Positions 1-4,799 of a stretch of DNA of 9,474 nt are shown here, piece after piece. A program made the translations under genes and the position numbers. This stretch comes from Chloroflexota bacterium (GTDB lineage: Bacteria; Chloroflexota; Limnocylindria; QHBO01): NCBI GenBank assembly GCA_013820865.1, contig JACDHU010000046.1, forward strand, positions 1-9,474, written 5' to 3'. Under the pieces are notes generated by a model that did not search any database, was not told where the DNA came from, and saw nothing but the letters and a program-made list of their open reading frames with translations. Position 1 is the stretch's first letter. Each line of letters begins with the position of its first letter.

Positions 1-666
1 GTCGATGCCCGGATGCGCGGCCATGGCCTCGCCGACCTCTGCGCCCGGCCCGGGAATCACGTTGAGGACGCCGGCCGGAATGCCGGCTTCGAGGGCGAGC
101 TCGCCCAGGCGAATGGCGGTCAGTGGCGTGGCGCTCGCGGGCTTGAGGACGAGGGTGTTACCGGTGGCCAGCGCCGGCGCGACCTTCCATGCCGCCATCA
201 TGAGCGGGTAATTCCACGGGATGATGGCGCCGACCACGCCGACAGGCTCCTTCAGGGTGTAGCTCACCACTGACGGGTTGACGACGTGCGACCGACCGTA
301 GAGGTGCTGCGCCGTCCCCGCGAAGAACTCGAGCGTCGCGACCGCGACCTTGATCTCGGCGGCGCACTGCCACTTCACCTTGCCGTTGTTGCGCGATTCG
401 AGCTCGGCGAGATCATCGGTCTGCTCGTCCAGGAGCTGCGCCAGCCGGTTGAGCATGCGGGCGCGCTTGGCAGGAGCCGTCTTGGCCCAGGCGCCGTCGA
501 AGGCGCCACGGGCGGCAGTCACCGCCGCGTCAACGTCATCGGTCCCGGCCTGGGCAACCTGCCCAAGCTCACCGCCACGCGCGGGATCGAAGGTCGCGAA
601 CGTTGCGCCCGCAGCCGCATCGCGGAGTTCGCCGTTGATCAGAAGCTGGGTGGATATGTCGGTCAT
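1..666 (-). CDS. Aldehyde dehydrogenase, N-terminal 222 residues (cut by left window edge)
   Basis: NAD(P)-dependent aldehyde dehydrogenase that oxidises an aldehyde to the carboxylic acid; the substrate cannot be told from this part. The reading frame is open from the ATG at 666 to the first base of the window, so only the N-terminal, nucleotide-binding half is seen. Visible signatures are the N-terminal QLLINGEL strand (residues 7-14), PVGVVGAIIPWNYP around 141-154, whose Asn is the oxyanion-hole residue in this family, and LVLKPAS (172-178), whose Lys contacts the cofactor ribose/phosphate. The catalytic Cys and Glu lie outside the window. Family members are about 480-500 residues long, so roughly half is present. 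The start overlaps the stop of the upstream acetyltransferase as ATGA, suggesting translational coupling, but a TANNNT box 7 nt before the ATG could also give a separate leaderless transcript. Overall it resembles betaine-aldehyde or aminobutyraldehyde dehydrogenases. Family assignment is secure; substrate is unknown. Confidence 0.95.
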   Translation of the reverse strand, partial: MTDISTQLLINGELRDAAAGATFATFDPARGGELGQVAQAGTDDVDAAVTAARGAFDGAWAKTAPAKRARMLNRLAQLLDEQTDDLAELESRNNGKVKWQCAAEIKVAVATLEFFAGTAQHLYGRSHVVNPSVVSYTLKEPVGVVGAIIPWNYPLMMAAWKVAPALATGNTLVLKPASATPLTAIRLGELALEAGIPAGVLNVIPGPGAEVGEAMAAHPGID

Positions 667-1580
667 GGGTCCAATGCTACCGGTCCGGCCCCGAAGCGGT
701 ACATGTCCACGTCGCACACCGGCTCATAGCCGATGGCCCGGTAGATCTTGTTCGAGGTCGGATTGGCCAGATCGGTGAACAGGAAGAGGAAGCTGCGACC
801 CCGATCCAGCTGATCCTGGCTGGCGGTGGCCGTCAACGCGCTCGCATAACCGCGATTTCGATGTTCGGGCGGGGTGTAGACCGGACCGATGCGCACGCCG
901 TTCGGCGTCTCGGCGCCCGCTCCCACCAGCGATACGACTTCGCCGCCGACCTCCCACAGGTAGATCCACTGATGATCGCTCGCGATCCAGCGATCCACAT
1001 AGGCTCCAGGATCGGGGGGCGGAGCTTGCTCCGGCATGGCTTCGGCCAGGAAGTCCAGCCACCAGCGGAGGAGAAGCTCGCGGTCCTGCGCCTCACCTCG
1101 TCGCCACGTGCCGGGCGCTGGACGCAGAGGGTGAATGACCCGTTCGAGGCGAAAGATGCGCTCGGCAACCTCGACGCGGGTTGTCTGTCCGGTGACATCA
1201 GTCCAGCGCTGTGCGAATCGCGCGGCTGGCTCCTTCGGACCGAGCATGCCCGGCAGCGGCGCATCGCCCAAGGCATCGACCAGGGCATCGACCGCCTGCG
1301 GCTCATCGGTCCAGGACAGCACCTGGTTGAACGGCGGCGTCCTCAGGCTTGCCGCAATGACCCGGCCGGCGGCATCGGTCACGGTGGCGAACGTGGGTGG
1401 ATCTTCGGCGAAACGCTCAGGGTCGGCGCGGATCGTCGAGCAGATGCCGAGCATGAGGTTGTGCTCTGCCTCGCGCGCAGCCAGCAACTCGCCCGTGGTC
1501 GCCAAAAATTCGTCGACTGAACTGTACCGATGTACCTGGAGCTTCATGTCAATCATGATGGCCGACTCGCGCAAGGTCAT
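663..1580 (-). CDS. GNAT-family N-acetyltransferase (two-lobed, about 300 residues)
   Basis: Predicted acetyl-CoA-dependent N-acetyltransferase with unknown acceptor. The C-terminal lobe carries the fold's motif A: a beta strand with GPVYTPPEHRNRGYASAL (about 232-249), where the R-x-R-G-Y-A loop binds the CoA pyrophosphate. It is followed by a strand of hydrophobic residues and by NPTSNKIYRAIGYEPV (about 273-288), the usual motif B region. The N-terminal about 150 residues form a degenerate first lobe, as in other double-length GNAT proteins common in actinobacteria and Chloroflexota. The start is uncertain: ATGs at 1580, 1556 and 1547 are in frame and none has a convincing Shine-Dalgarno sequence; 1547, giving MKLQVHRYSS, is an attractive alternative. 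The stop overlaps the aldehyde dehydrogenase start (ATGA), so the two are probably one transcript. A near-perfect dyad lies just upstream. A detoxification or amine-modification role with the dehydrogenase is only a guess. Confidence 0.88.
   Translation of the reverse strand: MTLRESAIMIDMKLQVHRYSSVDEFLATTGELLAAREAEHNLMLGICSTIRADPERFAEDPPTFATVTDAAGRVIAASLRTPPFNQVLSWTDEPQAVDALVDALGDAPLPGMLGPKEPAARFAQRWTDVTGQTTRVEVAERIFRLERVIHPLRPAPGTWRRGEAQDRELLLRWWLDFLAEAMPEQAPPPDPGAYVDRWIASDHQWIYLWEVGGEVVSLVGAGAETPNGVRIGPVYTPPEHRNRGYASALTATASQDQLDRGRSFLFLFTDLANPTSNKIYRAIGYEPVCDVDMYRFGAGPVALDP
674..679 (-). promoter_or_regulatory. Candidate leaderless -10 box (TAGCAT) of the aldehyde dehydrogenase
   Basis: On the minus strand TAGCAT matches the TANNNT form of a -10 element. 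Exactly 7 nt separate it from the ATG at 666, so transcription would begin at or next to the start codon. No recognisable -35 hexamer is seen. It lies inside the acetyltransferase coding region, so it may be coincidental; the same spacing recurs at two other starts in this window. Confidence 0.3.
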
Positions 1581-1600
1581 CGGCTGTCAGATCGTTGGCG

Positions 1601-1622
1601 TGCCATCGTGCAGCACGTGGCA
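1601..1622. promoter_or_regulatory. Operator-like dyad upstream of the GNAT/aldehyde dehydrogenase pair
   Basis: TGCCA-T-CGTGC, a single A, then GCACG-TGGCA: two 10-base half sites that are perfectly complementary apart from one bulged T. It begins 20 nt upstream of the earliest GNAT ATG (1580), where a repressor or activator site would be expected. A second short palindrome, GTGCGTGGCGCAC, follows at 1628-1640. No regulator gene is next to it, so the binding protein is unknown. Confidence 0.3.
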
Positions 1623-1718
1623 TGTGCGTGCGTGGCGCACGTCTCACGCCTTGGCAGCTCGCTCAACGAAATTGCCCCGGGAGCGTCCGTCCCGCGACTG
1701 ACGTCCCTTCGGACTGAA

Positions 1719-1837
1719 GTTGCACCACACGACACCAAAGTCGAAGGAAACCGAGCTCACTCGTCCCGGGTTGCACCGGGCGTAACAGCCGACGAGCGAG
1801 CCGGGCTTCCTTCGACTTTAGTCGCGCCCGGTGCAAC
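1719..1837. repeat. Large imperfect inverted repeat with 47-nt arms and a 25-nt centre
   Basis: Left arm 1719-1765, right arm 1791-1837. By hand alignment 37 of 47 positions pair with no gaps. The inner 29 pairs (1737-1765 with 1791-1819) have only 4 mismatches, and the outer ends GTTGCACC/GGTGCAAC (8 pairs) are perfect. The centre 1766-1790 carries another copy, GTTGCACCGGGCG (1770-1782), whose exact 13-base reverse complement is at 1825-1837, so an alternative shorter hairpin is possible. No T-run follows, so it is not a standard intrinsic terminator. The right arm ends 49 nt before the F420 oxidoreductase ATG. It may be a dispersed BIME/REP-like element, a structured leader or a large operator. 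Confidence 0.75.
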
Positions 1838-1873
1838 TGGCGTGCCCCACCGGTACGCGCGAGCACGACCCGC

Positions 1874-1879
1874 TACGCT
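1874..1879 (+). promoter_or_regulatory. Candidate leaderless -10 box (TACGCT) of the F420 oxidoreductase
   Basis: TACGCT fits TANNNT and is followed by 7 nt and then the ATG at 1887, placing the predicted transcription start on the start codon itself. No Shine-Dalgarno sequence precedes this ATG, which agrees with a leaderless message. No clear -35 hexamer is visible at the expected spacing. Confidence 0.4.
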
Positions 1880-1886
1880 ACGCAGC

Positions 1887-2876
1887 ATGACGAAGATCGG
1901 TTACGCGGCCATGCTCGAGCAGTTCCATCCGACCGACCTGCTCGATTGGGCCGAACAAGCGGAGGCCGCGGGATTCAACGCGGGATTCCAGGTCAGCGAG
2001 CACTTTCACCCATGGACTCCGCAGCAGGGGCAGTCCGCATTCGCTTGGTCCTTCATGGGCGCACTCGGGCAACGCACGAAGCTTCCCTTCGGGACAGCGG
2101 TAACGTGCCCCGGTTTCCGGTACCACCCCGCGGTCATCGCGCATGCGGCCGCTACGCTCGGCGCCATGTACCCCGGCCGCTTCTGGCTGGGACTCGGCGC
2201 GGGTGAGGCGCTCAACGAGCACGTCATCGGCGGCGAATGGCCAGAGATTGGCGAACGCAGCAGGATGATGTTCGAGAGCATCGAGATCATCGGCAAGCTG
2301 TTCACGGGCAAGGTCGTCAAGCACGACGGCGACTATTTCACGTTGGAATCAGCGCGCCTCTATACGCTGCCCGAGCATCCGGTCCCGATCTACGTCGCTA
2401 CCGCCGGGCCGGTGAACGCCAAGAAGACCGGCAAATTCGCCGATGGCATCATCACCGTCGGCGCGGCCGACGAGAAGATCAACATGCTGTGGGACAAGTT
2501 CCGCGAGGGTGCCGCCGAGGCCGGCAAGGACGCATCGGGCATGAAATCGCAGCTCCAGATCCACGTCAGCTGGGCGCCAACCCAGGAAGAGGCAGAACAG
2601 AACGCGCTGAAGGAGTGGCCCAACGGCGGGATGCCGTTCCCGAAGCAGGACATCAAGAACCCCGAGGACTTCGCCAACATCGCGAAGCTGGTGAGGATCG
2701 AGAACTTCAAGGACCGCATGCTCATCAGCCCCGATCTCGAGGAGCACACCGCACAGATCCAGCGCTTCGTGGACATGGGCTTCGACGAGGTCTACCTGCA
2801 CAACGTCGGACGGGACCAGGCCGCCTTCATCTCGACGTTCGGTGCAAAGGTGCTCCCGAACCTCAAGCTGTCCTAG
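1887..2876 (+). CDS. F420-dependent LLM-class oxidoreductase, glucose-6-phosphate dehydrogenase family (TIGR03557-like)
   Basis: A 329-residue luciferase-like (TIM-barrel) oxidoreductase that should move a hydride between an organic substrate and cofactor F420 in the cytoplasm. It follows mycobacterial Fgd1 closely in landmark order: IGYAAMLEQFHP at the start (compare GYKASAEQFAP), SEHFHPW at 37-43, matching SDHFQPW with the catalytic His40 and Trp44, FRYHPAVIAHA (77-87), GLGAGEALNEH (102-112) with the Glu equivalent to Glu109, HDGDYF, and a PVPIYVATAGP strand. Length agrees with the family (about 330). Rough recall-based alignment suggests one of the three phosphate-binding basic residues of Fgd1 is not conserved, so glucose-6-phosphate may not be the substrate. 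The start at 1887 is chosen because homology begins there; the open frame further upstream is not protein-like. The gene sits alone, divergent from the GNAT gene and downstream of the large inverted repeat. Family is confident; substrate is open. Confidence 0.93.
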   Translation: MTKIGYAAMLEQFHPTDLLDWAEQAEAAGFNAGFQVSEHFHPWTPQQGQSAFAWSFMGALGQRTKLPFGTAVTCPGFRYHPAVIAHAAATLGAMYPGRFWLGLGAGEALNEHVIGGEWPEIGERSRMMFESIEIIGKLFTGKVVKHDGDYFTLESARLYTLPEHPVPIYVATAGPVNAKKTGKFADGIITVGAADEKINMLWDKFREGAAEAGKDASGMKSQLQIHVSWAPTQEEAEQNALKEWPNGGMPFPKQDIKNPEDFANIAKLVRIENFKDRMLISPDLEEHTAQIQRFVDMGFDEVYLHNVGRDQAAFISTFGAKVLPNLKLS

Positions 2877-2888
2877 GACCGATGCGCC

Positions 2889-2904
2889 CGGGCGGCCTCG
2901 CCCG
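2889..2904 (+). terminator. Possible terminator hairpin after the F420 oxidoreductase
   Basis: CGGGCG-GCCT-CGCCCG is a perfect 6-bp GC-only stem with a 4-nt loop, starting 12 nt after the TAG stop. There is no T-tract after it (CAAGATCG follows), so if it terminates it does so in the U-tract-free manner of high-GC genomes. Chance occurrence in GC-rich DNA is quite possible. Confidence 0.3.
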
Positions 2905-2927
2905 CAAGATCGACTGCCTCCAGGTGG

Positions 2928-3002
2928 GATTGGATTGGCCGATGCGCCTTCGTGCGCGACCCGTTCGGGAATCGGCAGGTGCTGCTCGACCCGTCCCCGG
3001 GA
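2928..3002 (+). pseudogene. Remnant of a VOC-family (glyoxalase-like) protein, C-terminal end
   Basis: The plus frame reads DWIGRCAFVRDPFGNRQVLL followed by DPSPG. This matches the closing strand of vicinal-oxygen-chelate proteins (IGRCAVVRDPxGNxLVLLDxSKG), where the loop-strand DPxGN is the hallmark. Immediately before it, in another plus frame (about 2903-2926), RKIDCLQV resembles the first strand of the same family (IDxLQL). About 100 codons that should lie between them are absent and the two pieces are out of frame, as expected after an internal deletion. There is no proper start codon or full domain, and the frame runs on past the family's normal end to 3173. I regard it as a decayed gene; the N-terminal piece is weak evidence by itself. 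The alternative is a chance resemblance in GC-rich DNA. Confidence 0.45.
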
Positions 3003-3065
3003 CCGATGCCCCGCCGTCGCCGGACTGACCTCCGTCAGCGGATGCCTGTGTCGCAGCCGAGGGAC

Positions 3066-3100
3066 AGCATCACCGTCTCGCCCGCCACGACGGTGATGCT
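3066..3100. repeat. Perfect 12-bp inverted repeat with an 11-nt loop
   Basis: AGCATCACCGTC (3066-3077) and GACGGTGATGCT (3089-3100) are exact reverse complements around TCGCCCGCCAC. No T-run follows on either strand. It lies 76 nt before the next start codon, so it could be a protein-binding site or an mRNA hairpin upstream of the acetyltransferase operon. It could also be a fragment of the eroded sequence around it. Confidence 0.6.
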
Positions 3101-3176
3101 CGCGAGTTCCGGGACGCCCAGCAGGCCCTCCACCTCTGCCCCGCCGCGGAGGCAAGAAAGGTGGGACCATTGAGCC

Positions 3177-3740
3177 ATGGAAATCCTCCTTGAGACCGAT
3201 CGGCTGATCCTGCGCCGCTTCACCGATGCGGACGCGGACCACCTGGTCGAGCTGGACAGCGACCCTGAAGTCATGTTCTTCATCAACGGCGGCCGGCCGA
3301 CGCCACGCGAGGAGATCGAGGAGAGTGTTCTGCCGCGCTTCCTTCGCTACCACCGAGAGAGCGAAGCCTTCGGGTTCTGGGCCACCATCGAGAAGTCAAC
3401 GGGAAGCTTCATCGGCTGGTTTCACCTGCGACCCAAGCCGGACGAGGGCCTGCTCGATGAACCCGAGCTCGGCTACCGGCTGCGTCGGTCCGCCTGGGGC
3501 AAGGGGTACGCGTCCGAGGGCTCTCGGGCGCTGATCGACAGGGCCTTTGCCGATCTTGGCGCGAGCCGGGTGTGGGCGGAGACGATGTTTGTCAACACGG
3601 GCTCGAGGCGAGTGATGGAAAAGGCCGGGCTACGCTTCAACCGCCTCTTCCACGCCGACTGGCCTGACAAGATACCCGGCGACGAGCACGGGGATGTCGA
3701 GTACTCCCTGACCCGCGAGGAATGGCATGCACGCCGATGA
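3177..3740 (+). CDS. RimJ/RimL-type GNAT N-acetyltransferase
   Basis: A 187-residue single-domain acetyltransferase of the Acetyltransf_3 (RimJ/RimL-like) type, which transfers acetyl from acetyl-CoA to an amine: a protein N-terminus, an antibiotic or a small metabolite. The N-terminus LLETDRLILRRFTDADADHL (4-23) is the typical opening strand and helix. GYRLRRSAWGKGYASEGSRA (99-118) is motif A with the CoA pyrophosphate loop (WGKGYASEG), and VNTGSRRVMEKAGLRF (139-154) is the motif B 'N-x-x-S-x-x-V-x-E-K-x-G' signature. Length is normal for the family. The start has a modest Shine-Dalgarno match (AAAGGTGGG, 11 nt spacing). It opens a three-gene unit: its 3' end overlaps the next gene by 14 nt. 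The acceptor substrate cannot be predicted. Confidence 0.93.
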   Translation: MEILLETDRLILRRFTDADADHLVELDSDPEVMFFINGGRPTPREEIEESVLPRFLRYHRESEAFGFWATIEKSTGSFIGWFHLRPKPDEGLLDEPELGYRLRRSAWGKGYASEGSRALIDRAFADLGASRVWAETMFVNTGSRRVMEKAGLRFNRLFHADWPDKIPGDEHGDVEYSLTREEWHARR

Positions 3741-4170
3741 GGCACGACGCCGCTTCGGCGACGCCCGAGTCGGCCGGCTTGCAACGGTCAGCACCGATGG
3801 AGTGCCGCAGGTCGTACCGATCGTCTTCGCGGTCGATGGCGACCTCGTCTTCTCGGCCGTCGACGCCAAGCCGAAGTCGTCGCGCAGGCTCAAGCGGCTC
3901 CGCAACATCAAGGCGAACCCTCGCGCGTCACTCCTGGTGGACCAGTACAACGAGGCGTGGGAGCACCTGTGGTGGGTGCGCGCCGATGGCACTGCCCGAA
4001 TCTACGAGTCGGGCCCCAGACGCGACCGAGCCATCGAGCTGCTGCGGGCGAAGTACGCGCAGTACGCCGGCATGCCCGATGCCTTCGGCGACGTCATCGT
4101 CATCACGGTCGATCGCTGGCTGAGCTGGAGCTTCACTGAGGAGGGTTCGGTGCTAGGCTCCGCGGTATGA
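3727..4170 (+). CDS. PPOX-class F420-dependent oxidoreductase, Rv0121 family (TIGR03668-like)
   Basis: A 147-residue split-beta-barrel protein of the flavin/deazaflavin oxidoreductase superfamily, expected to use reduced F420 to reduce an unidentified small molecule, as a homodimer. Visible signatures are RVGRLATVSTDGVPQVVPIV (14-33), the first barrel strands, VFSAVDAKPKSSRRLKRLRN (41-60), the basic 'K-P-K' cofactor phosphate region, and IKANPRASLLVDQYNEAWEHLW (61-82), characteristic of the Rv0121 group. Size fits the family (about 140). It starts within the acetyltransferase gene behind a good GAGGA Shine-Dalgarno (3717-3721, 5 nt spacing) and ends in an ATGA overlap with bioY. Together with the LLM oxidoreductase at 1887 it argues that the organism makes F420. 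Family call is good; physiological substrate is unknown. Confidence 0.92.
   Translation: MHADEARRRFGDARVGRLATVSTDGVPQVVPIVFAVDGDLVFSAVDAKPKSSRRLKRLRNIKANPRASLLVDQYNEAWEHLWWVRADGTARIYESGPRRDRAIELLRAKYAQYAGMPDAFGDVIVITVDRWLSWSFTEEGSVLGSAV
4154..4159 (+). promoter_or_regulatory. Candidate extended, leaderless -10 box (TGC-TAGGCT) of bioY
   Basis: TAGGCT, preceded by TGC as in an extended -10, lies 7 nt before the bioY ATG at 4167. A possible -35, TTCACT (4132-4137, four of six bases matching TTGACA), sits 16 nt further upstream. The box lies inside the end of the preceding oxidoreductase gene, so bioY may have its own leaderless transcript in addition to read-through. Confidence 0.42.
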
Positions 4171-4769
4171 CGACCCAGGCTGTCTTCCGACCTCGTGTCC
4201 TCGCCGATGTGATCCCCGGAGGCATCGTCCGCAATGTGTCTCTGGTCCTCGGTGCGGCGGCCTTGACCGGGGCCGCGGCCCAGATCGCGCTGCCGCTGCC
4301 CTTCACCCCGGTACCGATCAGCCTGGCGACATTCGCCGTGCTCCTCAGCGGCGCCGCGCTCGGACCGCTGCGCGGGGGTCTCGCCATGGTCCTCTACCTG
4401 GCGGCCGGCGTGATGGGCGTGCCCTGGTTCAGCGATCAGAACTCCGGCTTCGGTTTCCCGTCATTCGGGTACATCATCGGGTTCGTGCTGGCCGCAACCC
4501 TGGTCGGCGCCCTGGCGCAGCGCGGGACGGATCGATCAGTCGGGGGCGTCGTGTGGCTCATGGTGCTTGGCAACCTCGTGATCTATGCGGTCGGCGTGCC
4601 GTACCTGGCCGCCTCGATCGGGGTTGATCTGCCCCAGGCGCTGGCGCTCGGGACGTTGCCCTTCCTCATCGGCGACGGACTCAAGATCGCCCTGGCCGCC
4701 GGACTTCTTCCGGGCGCCTGGAGGCTGGTGGGCGGGTCTGGATCGGAAGCGGGCCGGCCCGCTCGATAG
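4167..4769 (+). CDS. bioY: BioY, substrate-binding (S) component of a biotin ECF transporter
   Basis: A 200-residue polytopic inner-membrane protein that captures biotin. Predicted membrane segments lie at roughly 25-45, 50-80, 100-118, 127-147 and 160-185. Family signatures are LPFTPVPISLATFAVLLSG (44-62), close to the BioY consensus with TPVPxTLQ, GYIIGF (101-106, usually GYLxGF) and LPFLIGDGLKIALA (164-177), matching the conserved C-terminal PFLPGDxxK. Length is typical. No BioM or BioN energising genes are adjacent, so it must use an ECF module encoded elsewhere or act as a solitary BioY. No biotin-synthesis gene is nearby either. The start overlaps the preceding stop as ATGA; the only strong Shine-Dalgarno-like run (GAGGAGGG, 4138-4145) is too far away, so coupling or leaderless initiation is likely. 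The tail after about 187 is polar and low in complexity. Confidence 0.95.
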   Translation: MTTQAVFRPRVLADVIPGGIVRNVSLVLGAAALTGAAAQIALPLPFTPVPISLATFAVLLSGAALGPLRGGLAMVLYLAAGVMGVPWFSDQNSGFGFPSFGYIIGFVLAATLVGALAQRGTDRSVGGVVWLMVLGNLVIYAVGVPYLAASIGVDLPQALALGTLPFLIGDGLKIALAAGLLPGAWRLVGGSGSEAGRPAR

Positions 4770-4775
4770 GACGGG

Positions 4776-4799
4776 CGTCGCCCTTCGCCCTAGGCGACG
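4776..4799. terminator. Possible bidirectional terminator between bioY and the nucleoside phosphorylase
   Basis: CGTCGCC (4776-4782) pairs perfectly with GGCGACG (4793-4799) around a 10-nt loop. It sits at the convergence of the two transcription units, 6 nt after the bioY stop, and includes the last codons and stop of the minus-strand gene. No T-tract follows on either side, so this is positional evidence only. Confidence 0.35.

Larger units (their letters stand above)
1581..1886. other. Divergent intergenic region between the GNAT gene and the F420 oxidoreductase gene
   Basis: No protein is supported here, although the plus frame of the downstream oxidoreductase stays open through it. That extension has no homology-like composition and the downstream protein has a clear family start at 1887. 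The region holds a small dyad (1601-1622), a GTGCG-TGG-CGCAC palindrome (1628-1640), a large two-armed inverted repeat (1719-1837) and a candidate -10 box (1874-1879). It must hold the start signals of both divergent units. Confidence 0.7.
2877..3176. other. Gene-free 300-base stretch with hairpins and a gene remnant
   Basis: No intact gene is supported. It holds a GC-rich hairpin just after the oxidoreductase stop (2889-2904), a VOC/glyoxalase-like C-terminal fragment (2928-3002), a perfect 12-bp hairpin (3066-3100) and the Shine-Dalgarno-like AAAGGTGGG (3157-3165) of the next gene. A 47-codon minus-strand frame (3035-3178) ends in a protein-like segment but has no recognisable family. Confidence 0.6.

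Noticed and set aside
1719..1837. Reading the inverted repeat as an intrinsic terminator or as insertion-sequence ends
   Set aside because: No T-tract on either strand, no transposase between or beside the arms, and no target-site duplication seen.
1530..1886. In-frame 119-codon extension upstream of the F420 oxidoreductase
   Set aside because: The frame is open, but the translated stretch lacks any family resemblance, crosses the large inverted repeat and the start of the divergent GNAT gene, and the Fgd-like homology begins precisely at the ATG at 1887.
3035..3178. 47-codon minus-strand frame ending in a protein-like segment (ELASITVVAGETVMLSLGCD)
   Set aside because: The hydrophobic, protein-like tail was tempting, but it has no family, no good ribosome-binding site, and its ATG merely overlaps the palindromic CCATGG at the acetyltransferase start. 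It may be a relic, not a gene.
2349..3353. 334-codon minus-strand open frame
   Set aside because: It lies antisense to the oxidoreductase and the start of the acetyltransferase, is Arg/Gly/Pro-rich and shows no domain; a shadow typical of high-GC DNA.
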